From contig NZ_JACOPK010000004.1 in assembly GCF_014288055.1 (NCBI RefSeq), forward strand, positions 1 to 64,000: DNA of 64,000 nt. Direction: 5' to 3'. Positions 8,772 through 17,252 of this stretch are shown here, piece by piece; positions within the stretch are counted from its first letter, which is position 1; each line of letters begins with the position of its first letter. Source of the DNA: Agathobaculum hominis. Its GTDB lineage: Bacteria > Bacillota > Clostridia > Oscillospirales > Butyricicoccaceae. The notes beneath the pieces are model-generated. The model saw only the letters and a program-made list of their open reading frames with translations. It ran no database searches and was not told the origin of the DNA. Made by a program: the position numbers and the translations under genes.

Positions 8772-9283
8772 AACTGATCGGCTCGGTGATGATCTTCGGC
8801 TCGTGCGCCGCACTCGGACTGAACGCGCGGCGTGAGCTGCGGCGCAGAGTCGCGGCGGCGGACGCCATGCTGCTCGCGCTGCGGCTGATGGAGAACGAAA
8901 TCACCGCGCGCCGCACGCCCATGCCCGAGATCATCGACCTGCTCGCGAAGAACGAGAACGCGGTCGTCCGGCAGATCTTTTCCGGCGTGCGCCGCCGGAT
9001 GCGTGAGCGCAGCGGACTGTCGCTCAGCTATCTTTGGTGTGCAGGCATGCGCGCGGCGCAGACGGACGCCGGTCTCGGCCGGGAGGAGTGCGGCGTGCTG
9101 TGCGATGCTGCGAATTTCCTCGGACGGTATGACGCTTCCGAGCAGAAGGCCGCCATCGACACGGCGCTGCATCGTTTGCAGATGCTGCGCGAGCTGGCTT
9201 TTGCCGAGCTGCGCGACCGGGGCAGCCTGTACCGCACCTGCGGCATCGCGGCCGGTCTGCTCGTTATTCTGGTGCTAGTCTGA
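8765..9283 (+). CDS. spoIIIAB: Stage III sporulation protein AB
   Basis: This 172-aa protein has a hydrophobic N-terminal segment (LKLIGSVMIFGSCAALGL), a charged alpha-helical middle (RRELRRRVAAADAMLLALRL) and a C-terminal membrane segment (GIAAGLLVILVLV). That plan fits SpoIIIAB, which resembles type II secretion GspF-like components. The ATG at 8765 overlaps the end of spoIIIAA; the open frame extends further upstream only as read-through of that gene. It is followed by spoIIIAC after 17 bases. Confidence 0.92.
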   Translation: MLKLIGSVMIFGSCAALGLNARRELRRRVAAADAMLLALRLMENEITARRTPMPEIIDLLAKNENAVVRQIFSGVRRRMRERSGLSLSYLWCAGMRAAQTDAGLGREECGVLCDAANFLGRYDASEQKAAIDTALHRLQMLRELAFAELRDRGSLYRTCGIAAGLLVILVLV

Positions 9284-9300
9284 AGCGGAGGGGGAAAACG

Positions 9301-9495
9301 ATGGACGTTGATTTGATCTTCCGCATCGCGGCGGTCGGCATCCTCGTCGCGGTGCTGGGGCAGCTGCTGACGCGGTCGGGGCGGGACGAGCAGGCGCTCA
9401 TGACGACGCTCGCGGGCCTGATCGTGGTACTTATGCTGATCGTCGAGCAGATCAGCCGGCTGTTCAGCATGATGAAGAGCGTGTTCGGGTTTTGA
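9301..9495 (+). CDS. spoIIIAC: Stage III sporulation protein AC
   Basis: A 64-aa membrane protein with two hydrophobic helices (IAAVGILVAVLGQLL and LAGLIVVLMLIVEQI) around a short charged loop. Size and order match SpoIIIAC, a small subunit of the feeding-tube channel. GGAGGG lies just before the ATG. Its TGA overlaps the TTG start of spoIIIAD. Confidence 0.93.
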   Translation: MDVDLIFRIAAVGILVAVLGQLLTRSGRDEQALMTTLAGLIVVLMLIVEQISRLFSMMKSVFGF

Positions 9496-9881
9496 GCGGC
9501 GTCGGACTGCTCGCGGGCATCGTCGTGCTCACGCTCGTGCTGTCGCTCACGCTCAAAAAGGACGCGCCCGTCATCGCGTTCCTGCTCGTGCTCGCAGCCG
9601 GAGTCGTTCTGCTGCTTCGGCTCGGCGAGGCGGCGCAGAGCACGATGCAGCGCTTTTCCGCGCTGCTCGCACGGGGCAATCTCGACGCAGAGCTGTACGG
9701 GCCGGTGCTGCGCGTCGTCGGCATCGCGGTTCTCGTGCGCATCCTCGCGGCGCTCTGCCGCGATGCAGGCCAGTCCGCGCTTGCGGCGAAGGTGGAGCTT
9801 GCCGGGACGGTGCTCGCATTCGGCGCGGCGCTGCCCCTGCTCGAACAGGTGCTGACCTTTCTCACAGAATGGACGGTATGA
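9492..9881 (+). CDS. spoIIIAD: Stage III sporulation protein AD
   Basis: A 129-aa protein with several membrane helices; residues 4-45 are almost all hydrophobic, and another pair lies near 75-120. It is homologous in plan to SpoIIIAC but has more helices, as in other spore formers. The TTG start overlaps the preceding stop (TTGA), so it is probably translationally coupled. Confidence 0.92.
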   Translation: MSGVGLLAGIVVLTLVLSLTLKKDAPVIAFLLVLAAGVVLLLRLGEAAQSTMQRFSALLARGNLDAELYGPVLRVVGIAVLVRILAALCRDAGQSALAAKVELAGTVLAFGAALPLLEQVLTFLTEWTV

Positions 9882-10984
9882 TGAAAAAACGGATGAAAAT
9901 TCTGGCGGCGGTTTTGCTGCTGCCGCTTGCTCTGTGCCTGTCCGCCGGGGCGGCGGAGGCGGACGCGCAGCGCGGGCAGGACGAGGCGGCGCTGCGGAGC
10001 GCGGTGACGGGCGAGGCGCAGCCGTATCTTGCGGGCACGGACGGGCAGGACGTTGCAGGCTCGTTCGCACGGCTGCTCCGAAACGCCGTGCCGGACGCGA
10101 AAAGCGCGTGGGCGAAGGCGGCCGGCAGTCTCGGCGCGGCGGCCGGCATCGTTATCCTGACGGCGGCGGCGCGCGGCTTTTCCGAGGCGGCAGGGGGCGC
10201 GGCGAACGATGCGGTCGACATGGCCGGGGCGCTCGGAATCTCCGCTGTGCTGCTCCGGGACTTTTCGGGCGTGCTGTCGCTCTGCCGGTCGGCGCTCGAC
10301 GGCATCAGTGTGTTTTCCGCGACGCTCCAGCCGGTCCTCGCGGCGGCGCTCTCGATGGGCGGCAGCGCCGTGACCGCCACGACGCTTCAGGTCGCCTCCA
10401 TGTTCGCCTTTGACCTCGTCCTTCGATTGATCGAAGGCCTGCTCGTGCCTGCGGTGTGCGTATATCTCGCGGTCACGGTCGTGGATGCGGCCGCCGGGAA
10501 CGGCGTGCTGCGCGGGCTTGCAGAGGGCATCGGCAGCCTGTCGGCCGGAGCGCTCAAGCTCATACTTACGCTGTTCACCGCATATCTTGCCGTAGCGGGT
10601 GGCGTTTCGGGGAACGTGGACCGCGTTGCGCTCAAAACGGCGAAGTTCGCGGTCTCGGGCGCGGTCCCGGTGGTCGGCGGCGTCATGTCGGACGCGGCGG
10701 AGACCGTTCTGTCGGGTGCGGAGCTGCTGCGCGGCTCGGTCGGCGTTTTCGGCATGATATGCGTCACGGCGATCTGTCTCGCGCCCTTTGTCCGCGCCGG
10801 GGCGTGCTATCTGTGCTTCAAGGCAGGCGCGGCCCTGCTCTCGCCCCTGTGTTCGGACAGCCTCAGGCGTCTGCTCTCGGGCATCGGCACGGGGTTCGGT
10901 CTGCTGCTCGGCATGCTGAGCGCCGCCTGCACCATTCTGTATCTGGAACTTGTTTATGCTGTTGCGATGGTGAAACCGTTATGA
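9878..10984 (+). CDS. spoIIIAE: Stage III sporulation protein AE
   Basis: SpoIIIAE is the large polytopic membrane subunit of the channel. The protein starts with a signal-like segment (MMKKRMKILAAVLLLP, then an alanine-rich cleavage-like region AGAAEA), followed by a soluble stretch and at least six hydrophobic helices. I prefer the ATG at 9878, which overlaps the spoIIIAD stop as ATGA; an in-frame ATG lies at 9869. This gives 368 aa, normal for the family. Confidence 0.93.
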   Translation: MMKKRMKILAAVLLLPLALCLSAGAAEADAQRGQDEAALRSAVTGEAQPYLAGTDGQDVAGSFARLLRNAVPDAKSAWAKAAGSLGAAAGIVILTAAARGFSEAAGGAANDAVDMAGALGISAVLLRDFSGVLSLCRSALDGISVFSATLQPVLAAALSMGGSAVTATTLQVASMFAFDLVLRLIEGLLVPAVCVYLAVTVVDAAAGNGVLRGLAEGIGSLSAGALKLILTLFTAYLAVAGGVSGNVDRVALKTAKFAVSGAVPVVGGVMSDAAETVLSGAELLRGSVGVFGMICVTAICLAPFVRAGACYLCFKAGAALLSPLCSDSLRRLLSGIGTGFGLLLGMLSAACTILYLELVYAVAMVKPL

Positions 10985-11448
10985 ATGAACTGCTGCATAC
11001 CATTCTGCTGCGCGTGACGCTTGCCGGGGCGGCGTCCGCAGCGGCACTGCGCATGGCCGGGAGCGGCGCGATGCGCGAGACAGTGCGTCTCGCGGCCGGT
11101 CTGCTCATGCTCGCGGCTCTTTTACAGCCGCTCGGCAGTCTGCGCTCTGCCGGGTGGAGCGTGTCCGCCGCACCGGACACGCAGGCGATACGCGAGACCA
11201 ACATGCAGACCGCGATGAGCGCGGTCGCGTCGAGCATCGCAAAGGCGCTCGAGAGCCGCGCCGCCGCCGAGGGCTACGACTGCCGCTTTACGGTCACGAT
11301 GGCGACCGACGAGAGCGGTATTTTACAGGTAGACCGCGTGACCGTGCACTGCGGTGCGGACGATATTGCGCATCTCAGGGAGATACAGGAGCTTGTGACG
11401 AGCGAATGCGGCGTCCCGGCGGAGCGGCAGGAGGTGATCGCACGATGA
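10981..11448 (+). CDS. spoIIIAF: Stage III sporulation protein AF
   Basis: A 155-aa protein with two N-terminal membrane helices (HTILLRVTLAGAASAAA; LAAGLLMLAALLQPL) and a C-terminal soluble domain (FTVTMATDESGILQVDRVTV) resembling ring-building motifs of secretion systems. The ATG at 10981 overlaps the spoIIIAE stop; the longer upstream frame is read-through of spoIIIAE in another phase. Confidence 0.9.
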   Translation: MNELLHTILLRVTLAGAASAAALRMAGSGAMRETVRLAAGLLMLAALLQPLGSLRSAGWSVSAAPDTQAIRETNMQTAMSAVASSIAKALESRAAAEGYDCRFTVTMATDESGILQVDRVTVHCGADDIAHLREIQELVTSECGVPAERQEVIAR

Positions 11449-11969
11449 ATACGGAAAAACTGCACGAGCTTTGCGCGCGGCTGCGGCCGCTCGCGAAAAA
11501 ATACCGCGCGGCACTCATTGTCCTGCTCGCGGGCGTGCTGCTGCTCGTGTCGGGCGGCCGGGAGGAAAAAACGGACGCCGCGCAGACGCAGACCGGCGCG
11601 GACAGCTTTTCGCTGAGCGATTTCGAGTCGCAGCTCTGCCGCCGCCTGTCTGCGATCGACGGCGCAGGCCGGGTCGAGCTGATGCTCTCGCTCGAGCAGA
11701 CCGGGGAGGCGGTGTATGCGGTCAACACGAGAGAGACCGGCGGCGCGGCCTCGAGCCGGGAGAGCGATGTCGCGGTCATTTCCTCGTCGGGCTACGGCGA
11801 GACCCCCGTGACGGTCAAAAATGTCCTGCCGACGTTCCGCGGCGCGATCGTGCTGTGCGACGGGGCGGAGAACGCCGCGGTCCGGCTCGCCGTAACGCAG
11901 GCTGTCGAGACGGTGTGCGGTCTGACGAGCGACCGCATCACGGTTCTGAAACGCGCCTCCGGCGCATAG
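11445..11969 (+). CDS. spoIIIAG: Stage III sporulation protein AG
   Basis: SpoIIIAG forms a large ring in the space between mother cell and forespore. The 174-aa protein has one N-terminal membrane segment (AALIVLLAGVLLLVSGG), a linker, and a domain ending in APEC-like repeats of alternating strands and helices (VELMLSLEQTGEAVYAV; GAIVLCDGAENAAVRLAV). The ATG at 11445 overlaps the spoIIIAF stop. GGAGG lies 12-15 bases upstream. Confidence 0.93.
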   Translation: MNTEKLHELCARLRPLAKKYRAALIVLLAGVLLLVSGGREEKTDAAQTQTGADSFSLSDFESQLCRRLSAIDGAGRVELMLSLEQTGEAVYAVNTRETGGAASSRESDVAVISSSGYGETPVTVKNVLPTFRGAIVLCDGAENAAVRLAVTQAVETVCGLTSDRITVLKRASGA

Positions 11970-12015
11970 AACGGTCATATGGAAATCTTTCACCGCATCG
12001 AGGAGGGCGAGCGTG

Positions 12016-12543
12016 ATGAAAAAAATCAAGAAACGAGGCGCGGTCTACGGCGTGGTCGCACTGCTGCTGTGCACGGCGGCGTATCTCAACTGGAGCTATG
12101 TTGAGCCGCCGGCGGATCTGCTCCAGACCGACGGGAGCAGTGCGGACAGCGCTTCTGCTGCATCGGACGACAGCGCGGCGGCGGGAGAGGATTATTTCGC
12201 ATCCTCGCGTCTGACGAGAGAAAAGGCGCGCGACGAGGCGGTGAGCACACTGAAGGAGCTGTCCGAGAGCGCGGATGCGGACGAGACCGCGAAGGAGGAT
12301 GCCGCCTCGCAGATCTCCGCGCTGGCCGCGGCTTCCGTGCAGGAGGCGAACATCGAGAGCCTCATCCGCGCAAAGGGCTATGCGGATGCGGTCGTCATGC
12401 TCTCGGACGGCTCGGCGAACATCGTGGTCTCGCCGCCGGAGGGCGGCCTGCAGGCGGACGATGTGACGAAGATACGCGATATCGTGGTCTCTGAGACCGG
12501 CATGAGCGCCGGACAGATCAAAATCGTCGAGGCCGGCAGCTGA
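12016..12543 (+). CDS. spoIIIAH: Stage III sporulation protein AH
   Basis: SpoIIIAH is the mother-cell partner of forespore SpoIIQ. The 175-aa protein has one N-terminal membrane helix (GVVALLLCTAAYLNWSY), an acidic low-complexity linker and the C-terminal YscJ-like ring-building domain (KEDAASQISALAAASVQEAN; KGYADAVVMLSDGSANIVV). AGGAGG at 12001-12006 suits the ATG at 12016 better than the GTG at 12013. It closes the spoIIIA operon. Confidence 0.93.
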   Translation: MKKIKKRGAVYGVVALLLCTAAYLNWSYVEPPADLLQTDGSSADSASAASDDSAAAGEDYFASSRLTREKARDEAVSTLKELSESADADETAKEDAASQISALAAASVQEANIESLIRAKGYADAVVMLSDGSANIVVSPPEGGLQADDVTKIRDIVVSETGMSAGQIKIVEAGS

Positions 12544-12560
12544 CAGCCTCATATTTTCCC

Positions 12561-12589
12561 TTTTCATTTTGCGCCCGATGTGATATACT
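12561..12589 (+). promoter_or_regulatory. Promoter of the Asp23 gene
   Basis: A good -10 TATACT at 12584-12589, with a weak -35 (TTTTCA) 17 bp upstream, 24 bases before the chosen ATG. Confidence 0.5.
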
Positions 12590-12612
12590 CTTGCTAAAGG
12601 AGAGTGAGCACT

Positions 12613-13074
12613 ATGGCGGATCATAAGGAATACTGGTCGACCGAGAGCGATCAGGGTTCTATTCGCATTTCTGAGGACGTTGTTGCCTCTATCGCGGCGC
12701 TTGCAGCCTCGGAGACCGACGGCGTGAGCGGTCTTTATTCCAGCGTAACGCGCGACATTGTCAGCTTTCTGAGCAAGAAAAACCTGTCCAAGGGCGTGCG
12801 CGTCGAGCTGGGCGAGGAGGACACCGTAAAGGTCGAGATCAGCTTTCTCGCGCTGTTCGGTCATAACATCTGCGAGGTCGCAAAGCAGGTGCAGGACAAC
12901 GTCAAGAGCCAGATCGAGTCGATGACCGGCCTGAATGTGGTCGAGATCAATGTACACGTCGGCGGCGTGACCTTCGCGCCTGCGGCAGAGGAAAAGGCCG
13001 CAGAGCCGGAGGAAAAGCCGGCGCAGACCGCAGAAAAGCCTGCCGGGGAGCAGGAAGAAAACGCGGCCGAGTAA
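12613..13074 (+). CDS. Asp23/Gls24 family protein (YqhY-like)
   Basis: The 153-aa protein has a central Asp23/Gls24 domain (IRISEDVVASIAALAASE; VRVELGEEDTVKVEISFLAL) and an acidic, Ala/Pro/Glu-rich tail that looks disordered. In Bacillus the yqhY gene occupies the same place between spoIIIAH and nusB and has been linked to lipid synthesis and envelope stress. The accB and accC genes that lie between in Bacillus are absent. The ATG at 12613 has AAAGGAG ten bases upstream; the GTG at 12604 does not fit that site. Confidence 0.9.
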   Translation: MADHKEYWSTESDQGSIRISEDVVASIAALAASETDGVSGLYSSVTRDIVSFLSKKNLSKGVRVELGEEDTVKVEISFLALFGHNICEVAKQVQDNVKSQIESMTGLNVVEINVHVGGVTFAPAAEEKAAEPEEKPAQTAEKPAGEQEENAAE

Positions 13075-13079
13075 ATCCG

Positions 13080-13120
13080 GAAAAATGTGCGGTGAGCGTC
13101 GGTCTCGCCGCACATTTTTT
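13080..13120 (+). terminator. Terminator after the Asp23 gene
   Basis: An 18-bp stem (AAAAATGTGCGGTGAG with CTCGCCGCACATTTTT, one G-T) and seven-base loop, with a T run. Confidence 0.9.
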
Positions 13121-13227
13121 ATGCCCGGTACGCCGGACGCGGAAACGTCATGGGCAGCACTGCACAAGGGAAAACGGCAGCGCTCTGCGGAAATTTTGCG
13201 CTCCTGTGCAATTATGCGGTATTGCCC

Positions 13228-13256
13228 TTGCGTTTTTCTGTAAAATAGGATAAAAT
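13228..13256 (+). promoter_or_regulatory. Promoter of the nusB-xseA-ispA gene cluster
   Basis: TTGCGT, 17-bp spacer, TAAAAT at 13251-13256, 74 bases before the nusB start. Confidence 0.65.
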
Positions 13257-13329
13257 AAGATATTGATAGTATAAAAAACATGAATATCAGTTACCTTGAT
13301 AAATAAAAACAGAGAAGGAGCCTGCCGCC

Positions 13330-13806
13330 GTGAACGAGAATGTGATGAGCAGAACAAAAGCAAGAGAGATCGCACTGCACCTTATCTTTGAGATGGGTTT
13401 TCAGCAGTTTGAGCCGGAAAATCTGGAGGAACGGCTGGACGAGAACATTATGCGCTCGCTCAAAACCGATGCCGAGATGTATGCGGGCAGGCTGAGCGTC
13501 GAGAACGCCGACTATATCCGCGCAGTCGTCAAGGGCGTTGCGACCCGTGTGGACGAGCTTGACGACGCGATCGAGCGCAACGCAAAGGGCTGGAAGCTGA
13601 ACCGCCTGTCGCGCATGACCAAGGCTGTGCTGCGCCTTGCGATCTATGAGATGCGCTATGTGAGCGACGTTCCGGTCGGCGTTGCCATCAATGAGGCGGT
13701 CGCGCTCGACAAGATCTACGACACCGAGGAGGCTGCTGCCTTCATCAACGGCGTTCTGGGTGCGGTCGCGCGCGAGAAGCAGGAAAAGGACGAGACCGAT
13801 GCCTGA
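13330..13806 (+). CDS. nusB: Transcription antitermination factor NusB
   Basis: NusB binds boxA RNA with S10 and aids rRNA antitermination. The 158-aa protein is all helical and shows the family blocks KAREIALHLIFEM, KGWKLNRLSRMTKAVLRLA and PVGVAINEAVALDK. The GTG at 13330 lies 9 bases after AAGGAG. The next gene overlaps its end by 8 bases. Confidence 0.95.
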   Translation: MNENVMSRTKAREIALHLIFEMGFQQFEPENLEERLDENIMRSLKTDAEMYAGRLSVENADYIRAVVKGVATRVDELDDAIERNAKGWKLNRLSRMTKAVLRLAIYEMRYVSDVPVGVAINEAVALDKIYDTEEAAAFINGVLGAVAREKQEKDETDA

Positions 13807-14746
13807 GCGCTTTCTGGGGATCGATACGTCCAATTACCGCACCTCGGCTGCGGTCTATGACGCAGACTCTGGCGAATGGTGCAACCGCGGCAGCCTGCTG
13901 ACCGTGCCCGAGGGCGCGATCGGCCTGCGGCAGTCGGACGCACTGTTTCAGCACACCGTGCATCTGCATGAAAAAATCGAAGCTCTGCCGCAGGGCGAGG
14001 TGCGCGCAGTCGGCGTCAGCACCCGTCCGCGCGCGGTCGAGGGCTCGTATATGCCCTGCTTTCTGGCAGGAAAAAGCGTCGCGCACAGTGCGGCGCATTT
14101 GCTTTCTGTGCCGCTTTTCGAGGTATCCCATCAGCAAGGGCATATCGCGGCGGCGGCGCTGTCCGCCGGGCGGCTCGACCTGCTGGACAGCCGCTTCCTC
14201 GCGTGGCATCTGTCGGGCGGCACGAGCGAGCTGCTTTACGTCGAGTGCGGCGCGGACGGCCTGCCGGACTGCACCTGCATCGGCGGCACGACCGACCTTG
14301 CGGCCGGTCAGCTGCTCGACCGGGCGGGCGCACTGCTCGAGCTGCCGTTCCCGTCGGGCGCGGCGCTGGATGAGCTTGCGCTGACGGCAGAGCCGCAGAA
14401 GGGCTTTCGTCCCAGAGTGACGGACTGCAGATTCTCGCTCTCCGGCATGCAGAACCAGGTGGAAAATAAATTTAAGACCGAAAAGCCTGAGGACATGGCG
14501 CGCTTCGCCCTCGAAACCGTGGCCAATGCGGTCATCAAGGCGACCGAACAGGCGAAGGAGCGCTATGACGTTCCGGTGCTGTGCGCCGGCGGCGTGATGG
14601 CGAGTCGGGTCATCCGCGCGCGCATGGAGAAGCGCTTCGGCAGCGGCGTCAGCTTTGCCGAGCCGACGCTCTCGGGCGATAACGCCGTAGGCGTGGCGGT
14701 GCTCGCGGCAAGACTGTACCGAAAAACCGGCGCAGACGGACAGTGA
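13799..14746 (+). CDS. TsaD-like (Kae1/Gcp family) paralog
   Basis: The 315-aa protein belongs to the ASKHA-fold family of TsaD, the enzyme that makes the t6A modification of tRNA. It starts with a phosphate-1-like motif (FLGIDTSNYRTSAAV), has a paired-histidine site (SHQQGH, near residue 118) and glycine-rich loops (HLSGGTSELL; CAGGVMASRV). It is more divergent than true TsaD, and Clostridia often carry such a second copy between nusB and xseA, so I leave the symbol empty. The start overlaps the nusB stop. It may be a kinase-like or carbamoyl-transfer enzyme; its true substrate is unknown. Confidence 0.75.
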   Translation: MPERFLGIDTSNYRTSAAVYDADSGEWCNRGSLLTVPEGAIGLRQSDALFQHTVHLHEKIEALPQGEVRAVGVSTRPRAVEGSYMPCFLAGKSVAHSAAHLLSVPLFEVSHQQGHIAAAALSAGRLDLLDSRFLAWHLSGGTSELLYVECGADGLPDCTCIGGTTDLAAGQLLDRAGALLELPFPSGAALDELALTAEPQKGFRPRVTDCRFSLSGMQNQVENKFKTEKPEDMARFALETVANAVIKATEQAKERYDVPVLCAGGVMASRVIRARMEKRFGSGVSFAEPTLSGDNAVGVAVLAARLYRKTGADGQ

Positions 14747-14794
14747 GCCTGTCGAAGATCTGCGCTTTTCCGACAAACAGAGTGTGAAATCATT

Positions 14795-16069
14795 ATGGCA
14801 GCGATTTATACCGTATCTCAACTGAATAACGAAATCAAGGATCTTCTGGACGCCGTTCCGGGCTACCGCAGTCTGCTGGTGCAGGGCGAGATCTCGAACT
14901 ACAAGGCGCACTCGTCCGGCCATCACTACATGACGCTCAAGGACCGGGACGCGGCCATCAACGCCGTCATGTTCCGCTCGGACGCCATGCGGCTCAAATT
15001 CCGGCTGGAGAACGGCATGAAGGTCATCGTCCGCGCGCGTGTCAGCTCGTTTCCGCGCACGGGTGCGGTGCAGCTTTATATCTCGGAGATCATTCCGGAC
15101 GGCGCAGGCGCGCTGAACGTCGCCTTCGAGCAGCTGAAGGCAAAGCTGCAGGCCGAGGGCCTGTTTGCCGAGGCACACAAAAAGCCGATCCCGGCCTGTC
15201 CGTCCTCCATCGCGCTCGTGACCTCGCCGACCGGTGCGGCGGTGCGCGACATGATCCGCATCCTCGGGCGGCGCTGGCCGCTCGCGAAAGTCGTGCTCTA
15301 CCCGGCGCAGGTGCAGGGACAGGGTGCGGCGGAGAGCATCGCGCGCGCTCTCGCGCTCACGAACGCGATCGGTGAGGCGGATGTCATCCTGTGCGGCCGC
15401 GGCGGCGGCTCGATGGAGGATCTGTGGGCGTTCAACGAAGAGGTGACGGCGCGGGCGATCTATGCTTCGGAGATCCCGGTCATCTCAGCGGTCGGCCATG
15501 AGCCGGACGTCACGATCGCGGACTTTGTCGCCGACCTGCGCGCCCCCACGCCATCCGGTGCGGCAGAGCTCGCGGTTCCAGACCGCACGGACTGGAAGGC
15601 GACGCTCGAAATGCTGGACGCGCGGCTGCGTGCGGCGGCGGGAAAGCAGACCGAATCGCGCAGAAGGCAGCTGCAAAGCCTGAGCGAGCGCCTGTCCGTG
15701 CGCACGCCCGTCCGCTATATCGCGGAAAAGCGGCTTGTGCTCGACACGCTGACCGAGCGCCTTCAGGGAACGGTCCCGGCGCGGCTTGCGCACGAAAGAC
15801 AGCAGCTCCGGACAGCGCAGGACCGCCTGCTTGCGGCAGGCAGGGGAAATCTGCACCGCGCGAGACTGCGCTTCACGCAGACTGTCGCGTCGCTCGACGC
15901 GATGAGTCCGCTGCGCGTGCTGAGCCGCGGCTATGCGGTCGCGACAAAGGGCGCACGGGGCGCGGTCGTGACCGATGCGGCGGCGCTGAAGGAAGGGGAT
16001 GCGCTGCATATCCGATTTGCAAAAGGCGCGGCAGACTGCCGCGTGATCCATACCGAGGAGGAACAATAA
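14795..16069 (+). CDS. xseA: Exodeoxyribonuclease VII large subunit
   Basis: XseA with XseB degrades single-stranded DNA into short pieces. The 424-aa protein has an N-terminal OB fold (VQGEISNYKAHSSGHHYMTL), the catalytic core (ALVTSPTGAAVRDMIRIL; ILCGRGGGSMEDLWAFNE; ISAVGHEPDVTIADFVADL) and a long C-terminal coiled coil. The ribosome site is weak. The next gene starts right at its stop. Confidence 0.96.
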   Translation: MAAIYTVSQLNNEIKDLLDAVPGYRSLLVQGEISNYKAHSSGHHYMTLKDRDAAINAVMFRSDAMRLKFRLENGMKVIVRARVSSFPRTGAVQLYISEIIPDGAGALNVAFEQLKAKLQAEGLFAEAHKKPIPACPSSIALVTSPTGAAVRDMIRILGRRWPLAKVVLYPAQVQGQGAAESIARALALTNAIGEADVILCGRGGGSMEDLWAFNEEVTARAIYASEIPVISAVGHEPDVTIADFVADLRAPTPSGAAELAVPDRTDWKATLEMLDARLRAAAGKQTESRRRQLQSLSERLSVRTPVRYIAEKRLVLDTLTERLQGTVPARLAHERQQLRTAQDRLLAAGRGNLHRARLRFTQTVASLDAMSPLRVLSRGYAVATKGARGAVVTDAAALKEGDALHIRFAKGAADCRVIHTEEEQ

Positions 16070-16306
16070 ATGGCGGAAAAGACGTTTGAAAGCCAGATGG
16101 CGCGGCTCGAAGAGATCGTGCGTCTGCTGGAGCGCGGCGAAGCGCCGCTCGCGGAGAGCATGAAGCTGTTCGAGGAGGGCACAAAGCTGTCCGCCGCCCT
16201 CGGAAAGCTGCTCGACAAGGCGGAACAGAAGGTGACGGTCGTTCAGGAAAATCTCCAGGGCGAGGTAACAGAGCGTCCGTTCGACGCAGAGGAGGCGGCA
16301 AAATGA
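16070..16306 (+). CDS. xseB: Exodeoxyribonuclease VII small subunit
   Basis: A 78-aa helical protein with the XseB pattern (ESQMARLEEIVRLLERGEA; LAESMKLFEEGTKLS). It follows xseA without a gap, with GAGGAG just upstream, and its TGA overlaps the ispA ATG. Confidence 0.95.
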   Translation: MAEKTFESQMARLEEIVRLLERGEAPLAESMKLFEEGTKLSAALGKLLDKAEQKVTVVQENLQGEVTERPFDAEEAAK

Positions 16307-17184
16307 CATTTTCCGAACAGCTGAGCGCGGATATCGCGCTGATCGAGCCGGCGCTCGAGGGCTATCTCTCGCGCGAGACGCATGAGGGCTACGACCGCAT
16401 TTTCGAGGCGGCGAAATACTCTGCGATGGCGGGCGGCAAGCGCCTGCGTCCGGTGATCGTGCTCGAGTTCTGCCGCCTGCACGGCGGCGACATCAAAAAC
16501 GCCCTGCCGTTCGCGTGTGCGCTCGAAATGATCCATACCTATTCGCTCATTCACGACGATCTGCCGTGCATGGACAACGACGATCTGCGCCGCGGCCGTC
16601 CGACCTGCCACAAGGCGTTCGACGAGGCGACGGCAGTGCTCGCCGGCGACGGTCTGCTGACCGCGGCGTTCGAGACCGCTTCGCAGGCAGACGTTCCAGC
16701 GGAGACTGCGCTGCGCTGCATCCGGATTCTGAGCGAGAACGCCGGTATGAACGGCATGATCGGCGGTCAGGTGCTCGACATGCTCGCGGAGCATCGCCGT
16801 ATTTCCGAAACCGAGCTGCGCCTGCTCCAGAAGCTCAAGACCGGCTGCCTGCTGCGCGCCGCATGCGAGCTCGGCTGTGCGGCGGCCGGAAAGACCGATA
16901 CAGAGAGCATCGCGGCCGCGCGCGCCTATGGCGATAAGCTCGGCCTTGCCTTCCAGATCGAGGACGATATCCTCGACATCGAGGGCGACGAGAAAACGCT
17001 CGGCAAGTCCATCGGCAAGGACGCGGCAAGCGAAAAATCGACCTTCCCGTCCCTGCTCGGTCTGGATGCGTGCCGAAAGCTCGCAGGCGAGCTGACCGAA
17101 CAGGCCGTCGCGGCGCTCACGCCCTATGAAGGACGCGCGTTTCTGGAAACGCTCGCGCGCAGCCTGACCGGCCGCAAATCTTAA
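16303..17184 (+). CDS. ispA: Polyprenyl (farnesyl/geranyl) diphosphate synthase
   Basis: This 293-aa enzyme condenses isopentenyl and allylic diphosphates into farnesyl or geranylgeranyl diphosphate for undecaprenyl lipid and quinone synthesis. Both aspartate-rich motifs are present: DDLPCMDNDD (near residues 85-94) and DDILD (near 220). GKRLRPVIVLEF is the IPP-binding region. The start overlaps xseB. The OLE RNA follows, then oapA and dxs, another isoprenoid gene. Confidence 0.94.
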   Translation: MTFSEQLSADIALIEPALEGYLSRETHEGYDRIFEAAKYSAMAGGKRLRPVIVLEFCRLHGGDIKNALPFACALEMIHTYSLIHDDLPCMDNDDLRRGRPTCHKAFDEATAVLAGDGLLTAAFETASQADVPAETALRCIRILSENAGMNGMIGGQVLDMLAEHRRISETELRLLQKLKTGCLLRAACELGCAAAGKTDTESIAAARAYGDKLGLAFQIEDDILDIEGDEKTLGKSIGKDAASEKSTFPSLLGLDACRKLAGELTEQAVAALTPYEGRAFLETLARSLTGRKS

Positions 17185-17217
17185 GATGTTAAAATTCTGC
17201 GTATTCTTCGTCTAATG

Positions 17218-17246
17218 TTGAAAAACGCTCGAATTTATGGTAAACT
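17218..17246 (+). promoter_or_regulatory. Internal promoter just before the OLE RNA
   Basis: TTGAAA at 17218-17223, a 17-bp spacer and TAAACT at 17241-17246, starting 33 bases after the ispA stop. It would start transcription near 17253, where the structured RNA begins. Confidence 0.6.
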
Positions 17247-17252
17247 GAAAAC

